Of a stretch of 64,000 nucleotides of DNA, positions 31,862 to 40,037 are shown in pieces. The notes under the pieces were generated by a model, which saw only the letters and a program-made list of their open reading frames with translations, made no database searches and had not been told where the DNA came from. Made by a program: the position numbers and the translations under genes. Location: contig CAVSRC010000016.1 in the NCBI GenBank assembly GCA_963730325.1, forward strand, positions 124,001-188,000. The letters are read 5' to 3'. Numbering within the stretch: position 1 is the first letter of the stretch; every line of letters begins with the position of its first letter. This DNA is from CAVSRC01 sp963730325. GTDB lineage: Bacteria; Pseudomonadota; Alphaproteobacteria; Rhizobiales; Kaistiaceae.

Positions 31862-32183
31862 TCCACTCTCCCGTGCCCCGCCGAAAGGTCGCCGCCAGCA
31901 GTTCGCCGACGATGGCGACATAGCCCGTCGCGCCGCCCTCGGCGCGCATGGCGGCCACCTCGGCGTCGCTGACATCGTTGCCGGCGCCGCGCAGGCCGGC
32001 GCCGATGACGCGGATCGCATCGTTCGCCGCGAGCTTGCCCTCGCCGAAGCGCTGCGCCAGCCCCATCAGGTCGCCGGCGTCGAGCGCCGCTTCCAGCTCG
32101 GCCAGCGCGCCGAGCGTCAGGCACAACGTCCATGTCCGCCCGTCGAGCACCGCCTCCACCTCACCGCGTTGCCGGTTGACCAT
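31862..32183 (-). pseudogene. GTA tail chaperone (RcGTA g10-like), stop lost by one base
   Basis: Tail-tube assembly chaperone of the 'gene transfer agent family protein' type. MVNRQRGEVEAVLDGRTWTL is followed by LTLGALAELEAALDAGDLMG and ANDAIRVIGAGLRGAGNDVS. The frame is open through the whole domain. Removing one G near 31863 restores a TGA after RRGTGE, giving 106 aa, the usual size. It starts at ATG 32183, 2 bp after the major tail protein stop. Confidence 0.75.
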
Positions 32184-32185
32184 GG

Positions 32186-32606
32186 TCACGCCGCCGCAAA
32201 CGGAACGATCGCGCCGGCCGATTCCAGCGCCATCTGATAGGCGAGCTCGCCATTGTGCTCGCCGGAATATTCCAGCGCCGTCACCTGGAAGGCGCCGGAG
32301 AGCGTGCCGAAGTCGGGCACGATCACCTGCCAGTCGCGGATCGAGCCCGTCGAAGAAGACGCCGCGCACGGTCTCGTCGCTGGCGGCATCGCGGAAGATG
32401 CCGGAGCCGCGAGACGGCTGGCGTGCTTGACGCCGGCGCCTTCGAGCAGCTCGCGCCAGCGGCCGGCGGAATTGGCGTCGGTCACGTCGACGCTCTCGGC
32501 GTTGAAGGCGATGCGGCGGGCGCGCAAGCCCGGCGACGGTCTGGAAGCTCCCTGCCCCGTCGCTGTCGATCTTGAGGAGAAGGTCCTTGCCCTTCTGTGC
32601 GGTCAT
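32186..32606 (-). pseudogene. Major tail protein, TP901-1 family (RcGTA g9-like), frameshifted
   Basis: Tail-tube protein. MTAQKGKDLLLKIDSDGAGS and FQTVAGL, then RARRIAFNAESVDVTDANSA and GRWRELLEGAGVKHA, then GSGIFRDAASDETVRGVFFD, and finally GTLSGAFQVTALEYSGEHNG ending in GAIVPFAAA. This is the standard sequence order of the TP901-1-type GTA tail protein of about 135-140 aa. Four frame changes are visible. A heptad hairpin (32641-32717) lies just upstream. Confidence 0.82.
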
Positions 32607-32640
32607 GGTGTGGTCTCCGGTCAGTGGCGATCGGTGAAGA

Positions 32641-32717
32641 TGGCAATGGGCAGTGGGCAGTAGGCATAGGAGTACGTCTGCACTTCCGATTCGCCATTGC
32701 CATTGCCGATTGCCTAT
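32641..32717. repeat. Heptad hairpin before the major tail gene
   Basis: The left arm is a run of 7-bp units ggcaatg-ggcagtg-ggcagta-ggcata. The right arm, reverse-complemented, is ggcaatc-ggcaat-ggcaat-ggcgaatc. Together they can fold into a long imperfect hairpin. The element lies between the DUF3168 gene, whose stop it contains, and the major tail gene. Confidence 0.75.
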
Positions 32718-33122
32718 TCAGGCTCCGTCACCGCGCGGAAGCGCAGCGTCCCGTGAAAGGTGATGCCGTCCGGGTCGCGCGCGATGTCGGCGCGTCTCGA
32801 AGCGCAGGTTGACGAGCGCGTGGCCGTCGAGTGCCAGCGCCGCGTCGTGCAGCGCCGGCGCGGATCGCCTCGGCGATGGCATGGCACTCGCTCTTGCCGT
32901 GTGCGCGCGACCAGACGTCGAGGGTCAGCCGGTGCTCGGCGCCGTCCTCGGTGCCGGTGCTCCAGTCGGTGACTCGGTCGTCCGGCCGATGGTGACGTAG
33001 GGGAACACGGCATCGCGCGGCGCGCCGTCATAGATGCGGTCGCCGATCAGCGCGCCGACGCCGTCATCGGCGACCAGCGCCGCATAGACCGCCTTCTGCA
33101 GGGCAAGCGCTGCCGCGGTCAT
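32714..33122 (-). pseudogene. DUF3168 tail terminator (RcGTA g8-like), frameshifted
   Basis: The N-terminus MTAAALALQKAVYAALVADD followed by GVGALIGDRIYDGAPRDAVF and PYVTIGRTTES is the DUF3168 consensus. The C-terminus TADIARDPDGITFHGTLRFR and AVTEPE continues in another frame. The protein caps the tail tube and joins it to the head. The length of 409 bp (remainder 1) agrees with a net one-base gain. Start ATG 33122. Confidence 0.8.
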
Positions 33123-33191
33123 GACACGTCTCCACAGCTTCGCCGCCGGGGCTCGCGATCAATCGCTGGCACCGCGCCTTTGCCACATGCC

Positions 33192-33294
33192 GTCATCCTC
33201 CGGCTCGACCGGAGGATCGATTTCGGCGGATACGGCAGGCGTTGTGTTTCTGGAGAGCGATCCCCCGGTCTCGCTTTGCTCGCCGGAGGATGAC
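33192..33294. repeat. Dispersed palindromic element R1, copy 2
   Basis: An element of about 103 bp from gtcatcctccggctcgacc to ccggaggatgac, with the same two-hairpin layout as the copies at 21595, 36755 and 37044. It fills most of the 232-bp spacer between the HK97 gp10-like gene and the DUF3168 gene, which otherwise holds nothing I can recognise. Confidence 0.85.
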
Positions 33295-33354
33295 GGTCGT
33301 TCGATACGCGCTGGACGAAGGACTTTGCCGACGGCACAGTGCCCAACCTCGTCG

Positions 33355-33629
33355 TCATCGCTTCATCCTCGCAATCGCGTCCGCGATTCGCCCGTCGCCC
33401 GGCCGATCCAGCGAACCGAACTCGCGGGCAGAAGAGCCCCGGCCCTTCGATGCTGACGACATAGTCGCCGCTGCCCCGGCGCGTGACGCGGGTCGCGACG
33501 CCGGCCTCCTCGTGCACGACGCGCGCCACGTCCTCGGCCTGCCGGCGGGCCGCCCGGTCGACCGCCGGCGATCATGCCGGCGAGCGCGCGCACCAGGTCG
33601 CTGCCGGTCAGCTTCAGCGCATCGTTCAT
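33355..33629 (-). pseudogene. HK97 gp10-like head-tail protein, two frameshifts
   Basis: MNDALKLTGSDLVRALAGMI is followed by a frame change, then VHEEAGVATRVTRRGSGDYV and VSIEGPGLF, another change, and AREFGSLDRPGDGRIADAIA ending RMKR. This short HK97-gp10 family protein sits between the head-closure and tail-terminator genes. Removing two bases gives exactly 91 codons. The start overlaps the upstream stop (ATGA). Confidence 0.72.
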
Positions 33630-33962
33630 GGCGCTTCCTCCGTGCATTTGGCCACCAGATAGCGGCGGCGCTCGTCGGGGTCGTGGACGGCGAGCACGCG
33701 GAAGGTGCGTCCGCGAAAGGCGACCCGCATGCCGCCGGCGAGGTCGTCGCGAAAGCGGAAGGTCACCAGATGGGTGACCACGCCGGAGAGATGCCCGGCG
33801 ACGATCTTCTCGCCGGCGCTCGTCGGCTCGATGTGCGCCCACAGCGTCGCCAGCGTGTCCCAGAGCACGGTCTCGCCGCCGGCGCCGTCCGGCGCGCTGG
33901 CGCCGGATTCCACCGTCACCCGGTGGCGCAGCCAGCCGGGGTCGTAGTCGGCGCGCGCTCAT
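33626..33962 (-). pseudogene. Head-tail adaptor/head closure protein (RcGTA g7-like), one frameshift
   Basis: After an initial MSA and a one-base insertion near 33955, the frame reads DYDPGWLRHRVTVESGASAP, then GETVLWDTLATLWAHIEPTS and FRFRDDLAGGMRVAFRGRTF. It ends VAKCTEEAP. This is the phage head-closure (gp16 SPP1-like) fold used in GTAs. Removal of one base gives 112 codons. It overlaps both neighbours by ATGA junctions. Confidence 0.8.
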
Positions 33963-34536
33963 AGCGACAGGATCCGGTAGGGCGCGATCAGCGCGTCGAA
34001 GCCGAGCGGCGGCACGCGCGCCGGCCATGTCGTGGCCGACGGCGCCGCGATGCTCGTACCAGTGGGCGACGAGCATCATGACCGCCTGGCGGAGCGGCGC
34101 CGGCACATCGACGCTCGACGGGCCGTAGCCGGCGGTGACGTCGATCTCGATGCCGTTCACCGCCTTGCCGACGACGACCGGCGCGGCGCCCGAGAGCACC
34201 AGCCGGCCGGGCACGGCAACCGCGTCGACCTCGTAGTCGTCCTCGGCGACCACGGTCGGATCGCCCTCGGCGTCATAGACGGTGACGGCGTCGACCGAGA
34301 TCAGCGGCGCCGGCGTCAGCCTGACGATGCGTTTCGCGCGGCCACTGGTCGAGATAGACGCGCCAGCCCTGCTCGATCAGCAGGCGCCGGGTCAGCGCCT
34401 CGACATGCACCCGCGCCGCGACGATCGCGGCGGTGATGAGCTGGTCGTCGTCGTCGCTGTCGAGGCGCAGATGCGCCTTGGCGTCGGCAAGGCTCACCGG
34501 CTCCAGCGCCGGCGCTGTGATCAATGCTGCGGTCAT
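33959..34536 (-). pseudogene. Head-tail connector (RcGTA g6-like), two frameshifts
   Basis: MTAALITAPALEPVSLADAK followed by AHLRLDSDDDDQLITAAIVA is the gp6-like head-tail connector start. It continues ARVHVEALTRRLLIEQGWRV, then after one extra base near 34340 RIVRLTPAPLISVDAVTVYD. After another near 34020 it ends LGFDALIAPYRILSL. With two bases removed it has 192 codons, the expected length. Confidence 0.82.
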
Positions 34537-34561
34537 GGGAACTCGGGGAAAATGAGAAATA

Positions 34562-34652
34562 GGGGGATGGAGAAGCGGCGAGTGGCGAATAGGGAGTAGC
34601 GAGTAGAAGAGACGCCTGTCGCTATTCGCTATTCGCTACTCGCTACTCGCTT
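34562..34652. repeat. Heptad hairpin after the capsid gene
   Basis: Left arm units gcgagtg-gcgaata-gggagta-gcgagta. The right arm, reverse-complemented, is gcgagta-gcgagta-gcgaata-gcgaata-gcgacag. A long hairpin built of 7-bp units of the form GCGARTA lies between the major capsid and head-tail connector genes. Confidence 0.85.
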
Positions 34653-34729
34653 CACTTCAGCAGACGGCCCCACGGACTCATCGCCCGCGGGGCCGCCCGT
34701 CGGCACAGGCCCGGGAGGGACGGGGCGGC

Positions 34730-35986
34730 TCAGGCCGTGCCGAACTTCAGGAGCTTGATGGCGTCGTAGTCCTGCACGCCGCCGCCGACCCGCTTGGTGG
34801 TGTAGAAGAGCACGTAGGGCTTGGCGGAATAGGGATCGCGCAGCACGCGCACGCCGAGGCGGTCGACGATCAGATAGCCGCGGCGGAAGTCGCCGAAGGC
34901 GACGGCGAAGGTGTCCGAGCCGATGTCGGGCATGTCCTCCGATTCGGCGATGGGGAAGTTCATCAGGCTCGCCGGCTGGCCGGCCACCGCCGAGGGCTGC
35001 CAGATGTAGTTGTCGGCTGTCGTCCTTGAACTTGCGGATCGCCGCCTGGGTCGCGCGGTTCATCACCCAGGTGCCGTTCTGGCGATAGCCGGCCTTGAGC
35101 GCATAGACGAGATCGACCAGGATGTCGGAGGGCGTGGCCGCCGGCCAGGCGCCGTCGACGCCGGTGGCGATGTAGCCGATCTTCTCCCAGGCCCAGCTCG
35201 CCTCGGCGATCGTCGTATAGGAGAGGAAGCCGGTCGGCTTCTTGTCGCCGTCGCCGGTGACGAAGGCGGTGCCTTCCTGCTCGGCGAAGACGGTCTCGAC
35301 CTCGCCGGCCAGCCACTCGTCGATATTGACGGCCAGTCGTCGAGCAGCGTCGCGGTCGCCGCCGGCATGGCGTAGAGCTCCATGGTCGGGAACTCGAGCT
35401 CGGCCAGCGTCGGCGCGGTGGTCTGCGGCCGCGATCGTCGGTCTCGCCCACCCAGCCGGTGGCGGCGCCTGCGGTGACGAAGGGCTTCTTGTAGGTCGAG
35501 CCGGAGACCTGGCGCACGCCGGCAATGGCGCGGATCGGCGAGAGCCGTCGAAAGGCGCCGGCCGATCTCGCGCTCGGTCTCGTCGGGCACCAGATAGCCG
35601 CCGTCGGAGGCGACCGACAGCGCCTTCTTCTCGATGGCGCGCAGCGCCTCCTCGGCGCCGCCGCGCATATAGGCGTCGAAGGCCGCCTTGTGCTCGATCG
35701 TGTTGGCCGAGAGCGGCTGGCCGTCGCGGCCGAGCTGCGGCCGGCGGGTCTTGAGCACCAGCGAATCGACCAGCCGTTTCTGCTCGTCGAGCGCGCGGTT
35801 GATGCGGTCGACCTTCTCGCCGGTCAGCACGTCGGCGGCGCGCTTCTGCTCGATCTCGGCCAGGCGCGAATCGTTCTCCGCCTTGAACGCCTCGAAGGTC
35901 CTCATGAAGTCTTCAAACGCCCCGGCGACGTCGCCGGTCGTCTCCGCGGCCTTGGTCTCGGGCGCGGGCACGGGTTCAGCCTGCAT
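34730..35986 (-). pseudogene. Major capsid protein, HK97 fold (RcGTA g5-like), about four frameshifts
   Basis: It begins MQAEPVPAPETKAAETTGDV, with a delta-domain coiled coil (RTFEAFKAENDSRLAEIEQK, INRALDEQKRLVDSLVLKTR). The HK97 core follows: AFDAYMRGGAEEALRAIEKK, SDGGYLVPDETEREIGRRL, ELEFPTMELYAMPAATATLL, AEQEGTAFVTGDGDKKPTGF, WVMNRATQAAIRKFKD, SLMNFPIAESEDMPDIGSDT, and it ends DYDAIKLLKFGTA. Insertions lie near 35544 and 35017 and a deletion near 35336. The 419-codon span is normal. The gene is bracketed by heptad hairpins on both sides. Confidence 0.88.
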
Positions 35987-36020
35987 GTTTGCTTTTCCTT
36001 TCGTCACGGGTTGGAGTTGC

Positions 36021-36110
36021 ATTGCGGCAGTCGGCAGTAGGCAGTAGGCAGTCGGGCGGCGCGACACGGTCAGCAATCCGACTGCCGACTGCCGACTGCC
36101 GATTGCCGTA
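36021..36110. repeat. Heptad hairpin before the capsid gene
   Basis: Left arm ggcagtc-ggcagta-ggcagta-ggcagtc-gg. The right arm, reverse-complemented, is ggcaatc-ggcagtc-ggcagtc-ggcagtc-gg. Four tandem 7-bp units on each arm can pair into a stem of about 30 bp. It occupies the spacer between the prohead protease stop and the capsid start. Confidence 0.88.
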
Positions 36111-36113
36111 TGG

Positions 36114-36647
36114 TCAGATCCGCATCCCCCGCCGCATCAGCTCGGCCGCCCTTCGGATCGTGCGCGCCAGGTGCACGTCAGCGTCCTTGACGCTCACCAC
36201 CCGCGCCTCGGGCAGCATGGGAAAGGTCACCACCGAGATCTCCCAGAGGTCGACCTCGTGGAGCGCGCGCACGCCGGTCTTGGCGTCGGTGCGCCCGCGC
36301 ACGGTGCGGTAGCCGATCGACAGCCCGTCGAGCGCCCCGGCACGCATCAGCGACAGCACCTCGCGCGCCTTCTCCACCTCCGTCGTCAGCCGTCCCTTGA
36401 CGAACAGCCCCTCGCCATCCTCGCGAATGTCGAGCCACACGCCGATCGGCGTATTGGGGTCGTGCTGGAACAGCATCTTGACGCCGCCCGGCCCCCGCTT
36501 GCGAAGCGAGGCGGCAAAGGCGCCGGGCATCACCATGTCGCGGCCGAGATCGGCGCGGCCGAACAGAGAGGCATAGCCGGTGAACGTGCCGTCGGCCTCG
36601 ACGGCCGAGAGGACGGCACGGGCGAATTTGCGTTCGGTGAGGATCAT
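36114..36647 (-). CDS. HK97-family prohead protease (RcGTA g4-like)
   Basis: Serine protease that matures the capsid, 177 aa, frame intact. Motifs: YASLFGRADLGRDMVMPGAF, the catalytic His in KMLFQHDPNTPIGVW, the catalytic Ser region in GALDGLSIGYRTV, and the acidic residue in EVDLWEISVVTFPML. ATG 36647 opens the family sequence MILTERKFARAVLSAV; the upstream open frame contains part of the R1 repeat spacer. It is one of the few structural genes here without indels. Confidence 0.93.
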   Translation of the reverse strand: MILTERKFARAVLSAVEADGTFTGYASLFGRADLGRDMVMPGAFAASLRKRGPGGVKMLFQHDPNTPIGVWLDIREDGEGLFVKGRLTTEVEKAREVLSLMRAGALDGLSIGYRTVRGRTDAKTGVRALHEVDLWEISVVTFPMLPEARVVSVKDADVHLARTIRRAAELMRRGMRI

Positions 36648-36754
36648 GGATTGACCTTCAAGCGTTGTCGTCCCGGCGAAGCCTGCCCCCGACCCGATCG
36701 GTGGGCAGGGACCCGGTCCCGAGATTTCGTGGTTCGACCGCAAACCACACCATG

Positions 36755-36854
36755 GTCATCCTCCGGCTTGACCGGAGGATCGCGGTCAGCAAACCGCGGC
36801 GCCTCAATTGGCGAGGGCGATCCTCCGATCTCGCTTCGCTCGTCGGAGGATGAC
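36755..36854. repeat. Dispersed palindromic element R1, copy 3
   Basis: gtcatcctccggcttgacc at one end and tcggaggatgac at the other, with the same internal gatcctccg hairpin. It lies between the prohead protease and a 45-aa ORF. Confidence 0.85.
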
Positions 36855-36881
36855 CCTTCGTGGACTTGGTGCGGCGTTGCC

Positions 36882-37019
36882 CTACAGCTCCACAGCGCGC
36901 ACCCGCGCCGTCCAGCCGCGGCGGCGGATCATGCGCGCCAGCCCTTCGGCGAAGTCGTGGAACACGGCATGGTGCGCGCCCGAGCGCGCCCCGCCGATCA
37001 GCATCAGCATGTGTTTCAT
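36882..37019 (-). CDS. Small ORF between two R1 repeats
   Basis: Protein of 45 aa starting MKHMLMLIGGARSGAHHAVF and ending TARVRAVEL. A good Shine-Dalgarno (GGAGAGAG) precedes ATG 37019. It lies in the place where RcGTA has its small g3.5 gene, between portal and protease. No family is recognised. It is flanked on both sides by R1 elements, as if they had moved in around it. Confidence 0.5.
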   Translation of the reverse strand: MKHMLMLIGGARSGAHHAVFHDFAEGLARMIRRRGWTARVRAVEL

Positions 37020-37043
37020 GGTCTCTCTCCACCCAAGGACGTC

Positions 37044-37133
37044 GTCATCCTCCGGCTTGACCGGAGGATCGGCTTTCGCAGTTCGCAGCGTCCCGTCGAT
37101 CGAGAACGATCCTCCGCCTTCGCGGAGGATGAC
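37044..37133. repeat. Dispersed palindromic element R1, copy 4
   Basis: gtcatcctccggcttgacc to cgcggaggatgac. It is slightly shorter than the other copies, with ccgccttcgcgg as the second hairpin. It sits 24 bp upstream of the 45-aa ORF start. Confidence 0.85.
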
Positions 37134-37170
37134 GAGGGAACGGCCGTCATCCCGACTGCAGACGCTCCCC

Positions 37171-37332
37171 TCAATCCCGGTCGAAAAACCGGTTCAGCCG
37201 CGCGATCTCGTTGACGAAGTCGTTGAAGCGCCGGTTGGAGGCGGCAAGCTCCCTCAGCGCCCAGACGAGCAGCGCGCTCGCCCCGCTCGCCCACAGGAAG
37301 AGCGCCAGATGCGCGAGATCGCCGCGCTCCAT
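37171..37332 (-). CDS. Small single-TM protein of the GTA cluster
   Basis: Protein of 53 aa (MERGDLAHLALFLWASGASA start) with one membrane helix followed by a basic/amphipathic tail (NDFVNEIARLNRFFDRD). Small membrane proteins are found between portal and protease in Hyphomicrobiales GTA clusters. Start ATG 37332; the upstream frame is Pro-rich and runs into the antisense of the LysE spacer. Function unknown. Confidence 0.6.
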   Translation of the reverse strand: MERGDLAHLALFLWASGASALLVWALRELAASNRRFNDFVNEIARLNRFFDRD

Positions 37333-37511
37333 GAATGTGTGCGTGAGGCAGTCCACGTCATCGGGTTCCTTCGTTCCAGCCTCATCCTGAGGTGGCCGCG
37401 GAGCGGCCCTCGAAGGACGAGGCTGGCCCATGCGAGGCCGTTGGTATCGCACCGCCATGTTTTTGCGTGCTAGGCTGGCTGCTCCGCATCCCTTGCCAAC
37501 CGAACCCGCCC

Positions 37512-38123
37512 ATGCACCTCTCCACCTGGCTTACCTTCCTCGCCGCCACCATCGTGGTGATGATCGCGCCCGGCCCGTCGGTGACGCTGACGGTCGCCAA
37601 CAGCCTGCGCTACGGGCGCCGTGCGGGGCTCGCCAATGTCGCCGGCTTCCAGGCGGGCTTCGCCGTCATGGTGGTGCTCACGCTCGCCGGTCTCGCCTCG
37701 CTGATCGCGGCGATGGGCGAATGGTTCGTCTGGGTGCGGCTTCTCGGTGCCGCCTATCTCGTCTTTCTCGGCGTCAGGCTCATCCTCGGGCGCGACGACG
37801 CCCACGGTGCCGTGCCGAAGCAGCCGCCGCGCGGCGGCTTCTTCGCCCAGGCGATGGCGGTCGAGGTCAGCAACCCGAAGGCGCTGCTCTTCTTCGGCGC
37901 CTTCTTTCCGCAGTTCATCGATCCGGCCGGCAGCGCACCCCTGCAGATCCTCATCATGGGGATCACCGCCATGGCGGTCGCCGCGATCACCGACACGATG
38001 GTCGTGCTCGCCGCCGCCCGCGTCGCCACGGGCCTCAGCTCAGGCCGCGCCCGCTTCGTCCGCTGGGTGAGCGGCAGCCTGCTGGTCGCCGGCGGCCTGT
38101 GGCTGGCGCTGAGGGGGGAGTAG
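37512..38123 (+). CDS. LysE/RhtB-family amino-acid exporter
   Basis: Inner-membrane exporter of 203 aa with six predicted helices. Family landmarks are the N-terminal ATIVVMIAPGPSVTLTVANS (the APGP motif), GFQAGFAVMVVLTLAGLASL, the central LLGAAYLVFLGVRLILG, and VEVSNPKALLFFGAFFPQF (the NPK motif). The substrate is unknown; amino acids or homoserine lactones are usual. It is the first gene of a plus-strand block that interrupts the GTA cluster. ATG 37512 is chosen because homology starts there. Confidence 0.92.
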   Translation: MHLSTWLTFLAATIVVMIAPGPSVTLTVANSLRYGRRAGLANVAGFQAGFAVMVVLTLAGLASLIAAMGEWFVWVRLLGAAYLVFLGVRLILGRDDAHGAVPKQPPRGGFFAQAMAVEVSNPKALLFFGAFFPQFIDPAGSAPLQILIMGITAMAVAAITDTMVVLAAARVATGLSSGRARFVRWVSGSLLVAGGLWLALRGE

Positions 38124-38229
38124 AGCGCCGCCTCCCTCGCGCTGTCGAGTTGACCGCCGCTCGTTGCCGCGTACACATTGCCGCACACTCCGCCAGCCGA
38201 GGCGCCGCTTCGTGGCCCCAGGGACGTTC

Positions 38230-39978
38230 ATGGACCGACGCCTGACCACCATCCTCGTCGCAGACGTTGTCGGCTTCAGCCGCCAGATGGCTGCCGATGA
38301 AGAAGGCGTCGTCATGCGCCTGAGGGCGCTGCGCGCCGAAGTCATCGACCCAAGGATCGCGGCCGGCGGCGGGCGCCTGATCAAGACCATGGGCGACGGA
38401 TTCCTCATTGAGTTTCCTTCGGCTGTCGCCGCGGTGCGCGCGGCGCTCGCCATTCAGACCGACATGCGCGAACGCGGCGCCGGAGACCCGGAAGATCGTC
38501 GGCTGCGCCTGCGCATGGGCATCAATGTCGGCGACATCGTCATCGACGGCGAAGACATCCTCGGCGACGGCGTCAATATCGCCGCGCGGCTGGAACCGCT
38601 TGCGCCGGCCGGTGGCGTCTGCATCTCGCGCGCCGTCTACGAGCAGGTGCGCGGCAAAGTCGATGTCGAGCTGACGGCCATGGGCGCACAACGGCTCAAG
38701 AACATCCCCGAGCCCGTGGACATCTGGCACATCCGCGTCGATGACGCGCCGGCCGCAACCGCGCTTCCGGCGGCCGATACCTCCGCAAGCGGATCAGCGA
38801 CGACAGAACGGCCCTCGGTTGCCGTCCTGCCTTTCGACAATATGAGCGCCGACCCCGAACAGGGCTACTTCGCCGACGGCATCACCGAAGACATCATCAC
38901 CGAGCTGTCGCGATTGCCGGCGCTTCTCGTCATCGCTCGCAACTCGACCTTCACCTACAAGGGCAAGGCGACCAAGGTACAGGACGTCTGCCGCGACCTG
39001 CGGGTGCGCTACGTTCTGGAAGGCAGCGTCCGCAAGGCAGGACAGCGGATCCGGGTGACGGCGCAGCTCATCGACGGCGGCTCGGGCGGCCATGTCTGGG
39101 CCGAACGATACGATCGCGACCTTGCCGACATATTCGCCGTGCAGGACGACGTCACGACACAGATCGTGCGCGCCCTCGCGGTGCAACTGACCGATGTCCA
39201 GCACGGCCCGTCATCGCGCGGCAAGCCGGAAGACCTCGAGGCCTACGATTGCGTCTTGCGCGCGCGCGAGCAGTACCGGCTGTTCACCAAGGAGGGGAAC
39301 GCGGCCGCGCGGCAACTCTACGAGAGGGCGATGGCGCTCGCCCCGGACTATGCCGAGGCCCATGCGGGCCTTGCCGAAACCCACGTACAAGACTGGTTCT
39401 TCGACGTCCCGGGGGCGCTCGATCGGGCCTTCGCCTCTGCACAGGCGGCCGAGCGTCTCGATCCGTCGCTGCCGCTGGTCTATGAGGCGCTCACCACGGT
39501 TCATCAGTTCATGCGGCAACACGACAAGGCGCTGGCGGCGGCCAGACGCTGGGTCGAGGTCGAACCGGGCAAGGCAGAGGCCTATGCCAACCTTGCCGGC
39601 ACTCTGCTGTTTTCAGGCGAGCCGGAGCAAGTCGAGGGACTGATCAAGAAGGCAATGCGCCTCGATCCGTTCTACCCGTTCTACTACCCGCTCTATGTCG
39701 GCATGGCGCAATACACCATGCGCCGCTTTGCGGATGCCGCGCAATCGATCAAGCGCAGCGTCACCCGCAACCCGCACGCACTGCCGTCGTATTTCTTCCT
39801 TGCGGCCGCCTACGGACAACTCGGCGAGGATGCGCTGGCGCACGACGCGCTGGAGCAAGCGAGGCGGATAAGTCCCGATTTATCGATGGCCCAGGTCCGT
39901 AAGATCGCGGTGTATCGGCGCGCCGAAGACACGACGCTTCTGGTCGATGGCCTGCGCAAGGCGGGGCTGGACGACTGA
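38230..39978 (+). CDS. Class III adenylate/guanylate cyclase with TPR domain
   Basis: Protein of 582 aa. The N-terminal class III cyclase domain (RRLTTILVADVVGFSRQMAA, KTMGDGFLIEFPSAVAAVRA, GINVGDIVIDGEDILGDGVN with the catalytic metal and transition-state residues) is followed by a linker. A TolB-N-like domain comes next (SVAVLPFDNMSADPEQGYFA, GITEDIITELSRLP) and then a set of C-terminal TPRs. This cyclase-TolB-TPR layout is very common in Hyphomicrobiales, usually in many paralogues with unknown input. It likely makes cAMP. Start ATG 38230. Confidence 0.92.
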   Translation: MDRRLTTILVADVVGFSRQMAADEEGVVMRLRALRAEVIDPRIAAGGGRLIKTMGDGFLIEFPSAVAAVRAALAIQTDMRERGAGDPEDRRLRLRMGINVGDIVIDGEDILGDGVNIAARLEPLAPAGGVCISRAVYEQVRGKVDVELTAMGAQRLKNIPEPVDIWHIRVDDAPAATALPAADTSASGSATTERPSVAVLPFDNMSADPEQGYFADGITEDIITELSRLPALLVIARNSTFTYKGKATKVQDVCRDLRVRYVLEGSVRKAGQRIRVTAQLIDGGSGGHVWAERYDRDLADIFAVQDDVTTQIVRALAVQLTDVQHGPSSRGKPEDLEAYDCVLRAREQYRLFTKEGNAAARQLYERAMALAPDYAEAHAGLAETHVQDWFFDVPGALDRAFASAQAAERLDPSLPLVYEALTTVHQFMRQHDKALAAARRWVEVEPGKAEAYANLAGTLLFSGEPEQVEGLIKKAMRLDPFYPFYYPLYVGMAQYTMRRFADAAQSIKRSVTRNPHALPSYFFLAAAYGQLGEDALAHDALEQARRISPDLSMAQVRKIAVYRRAEDTTLLVDGLRKAGLDD

Positions 39979-40037
39979 ACGCCGGGCACCACGACGGTCA
40001 GGCCGCCCCGTTGATATGAACGCGCGGAGCCGCGCGG

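Noticed and set aside
33119..33358. Minus-strand frame continuing the gp10-like gene through the R1 repeat
   Set aside because: The extension is encoded by the repeat and lacks family similarity; the true end is the TGA at 33355-33357.
23431..35546. Regular spacing of the single-base insertions
   Set aside because: I compared the distances between well-placed insertions (for example 80, 175, 110, 259, 181, 116 and 72 bp) and saw no period.
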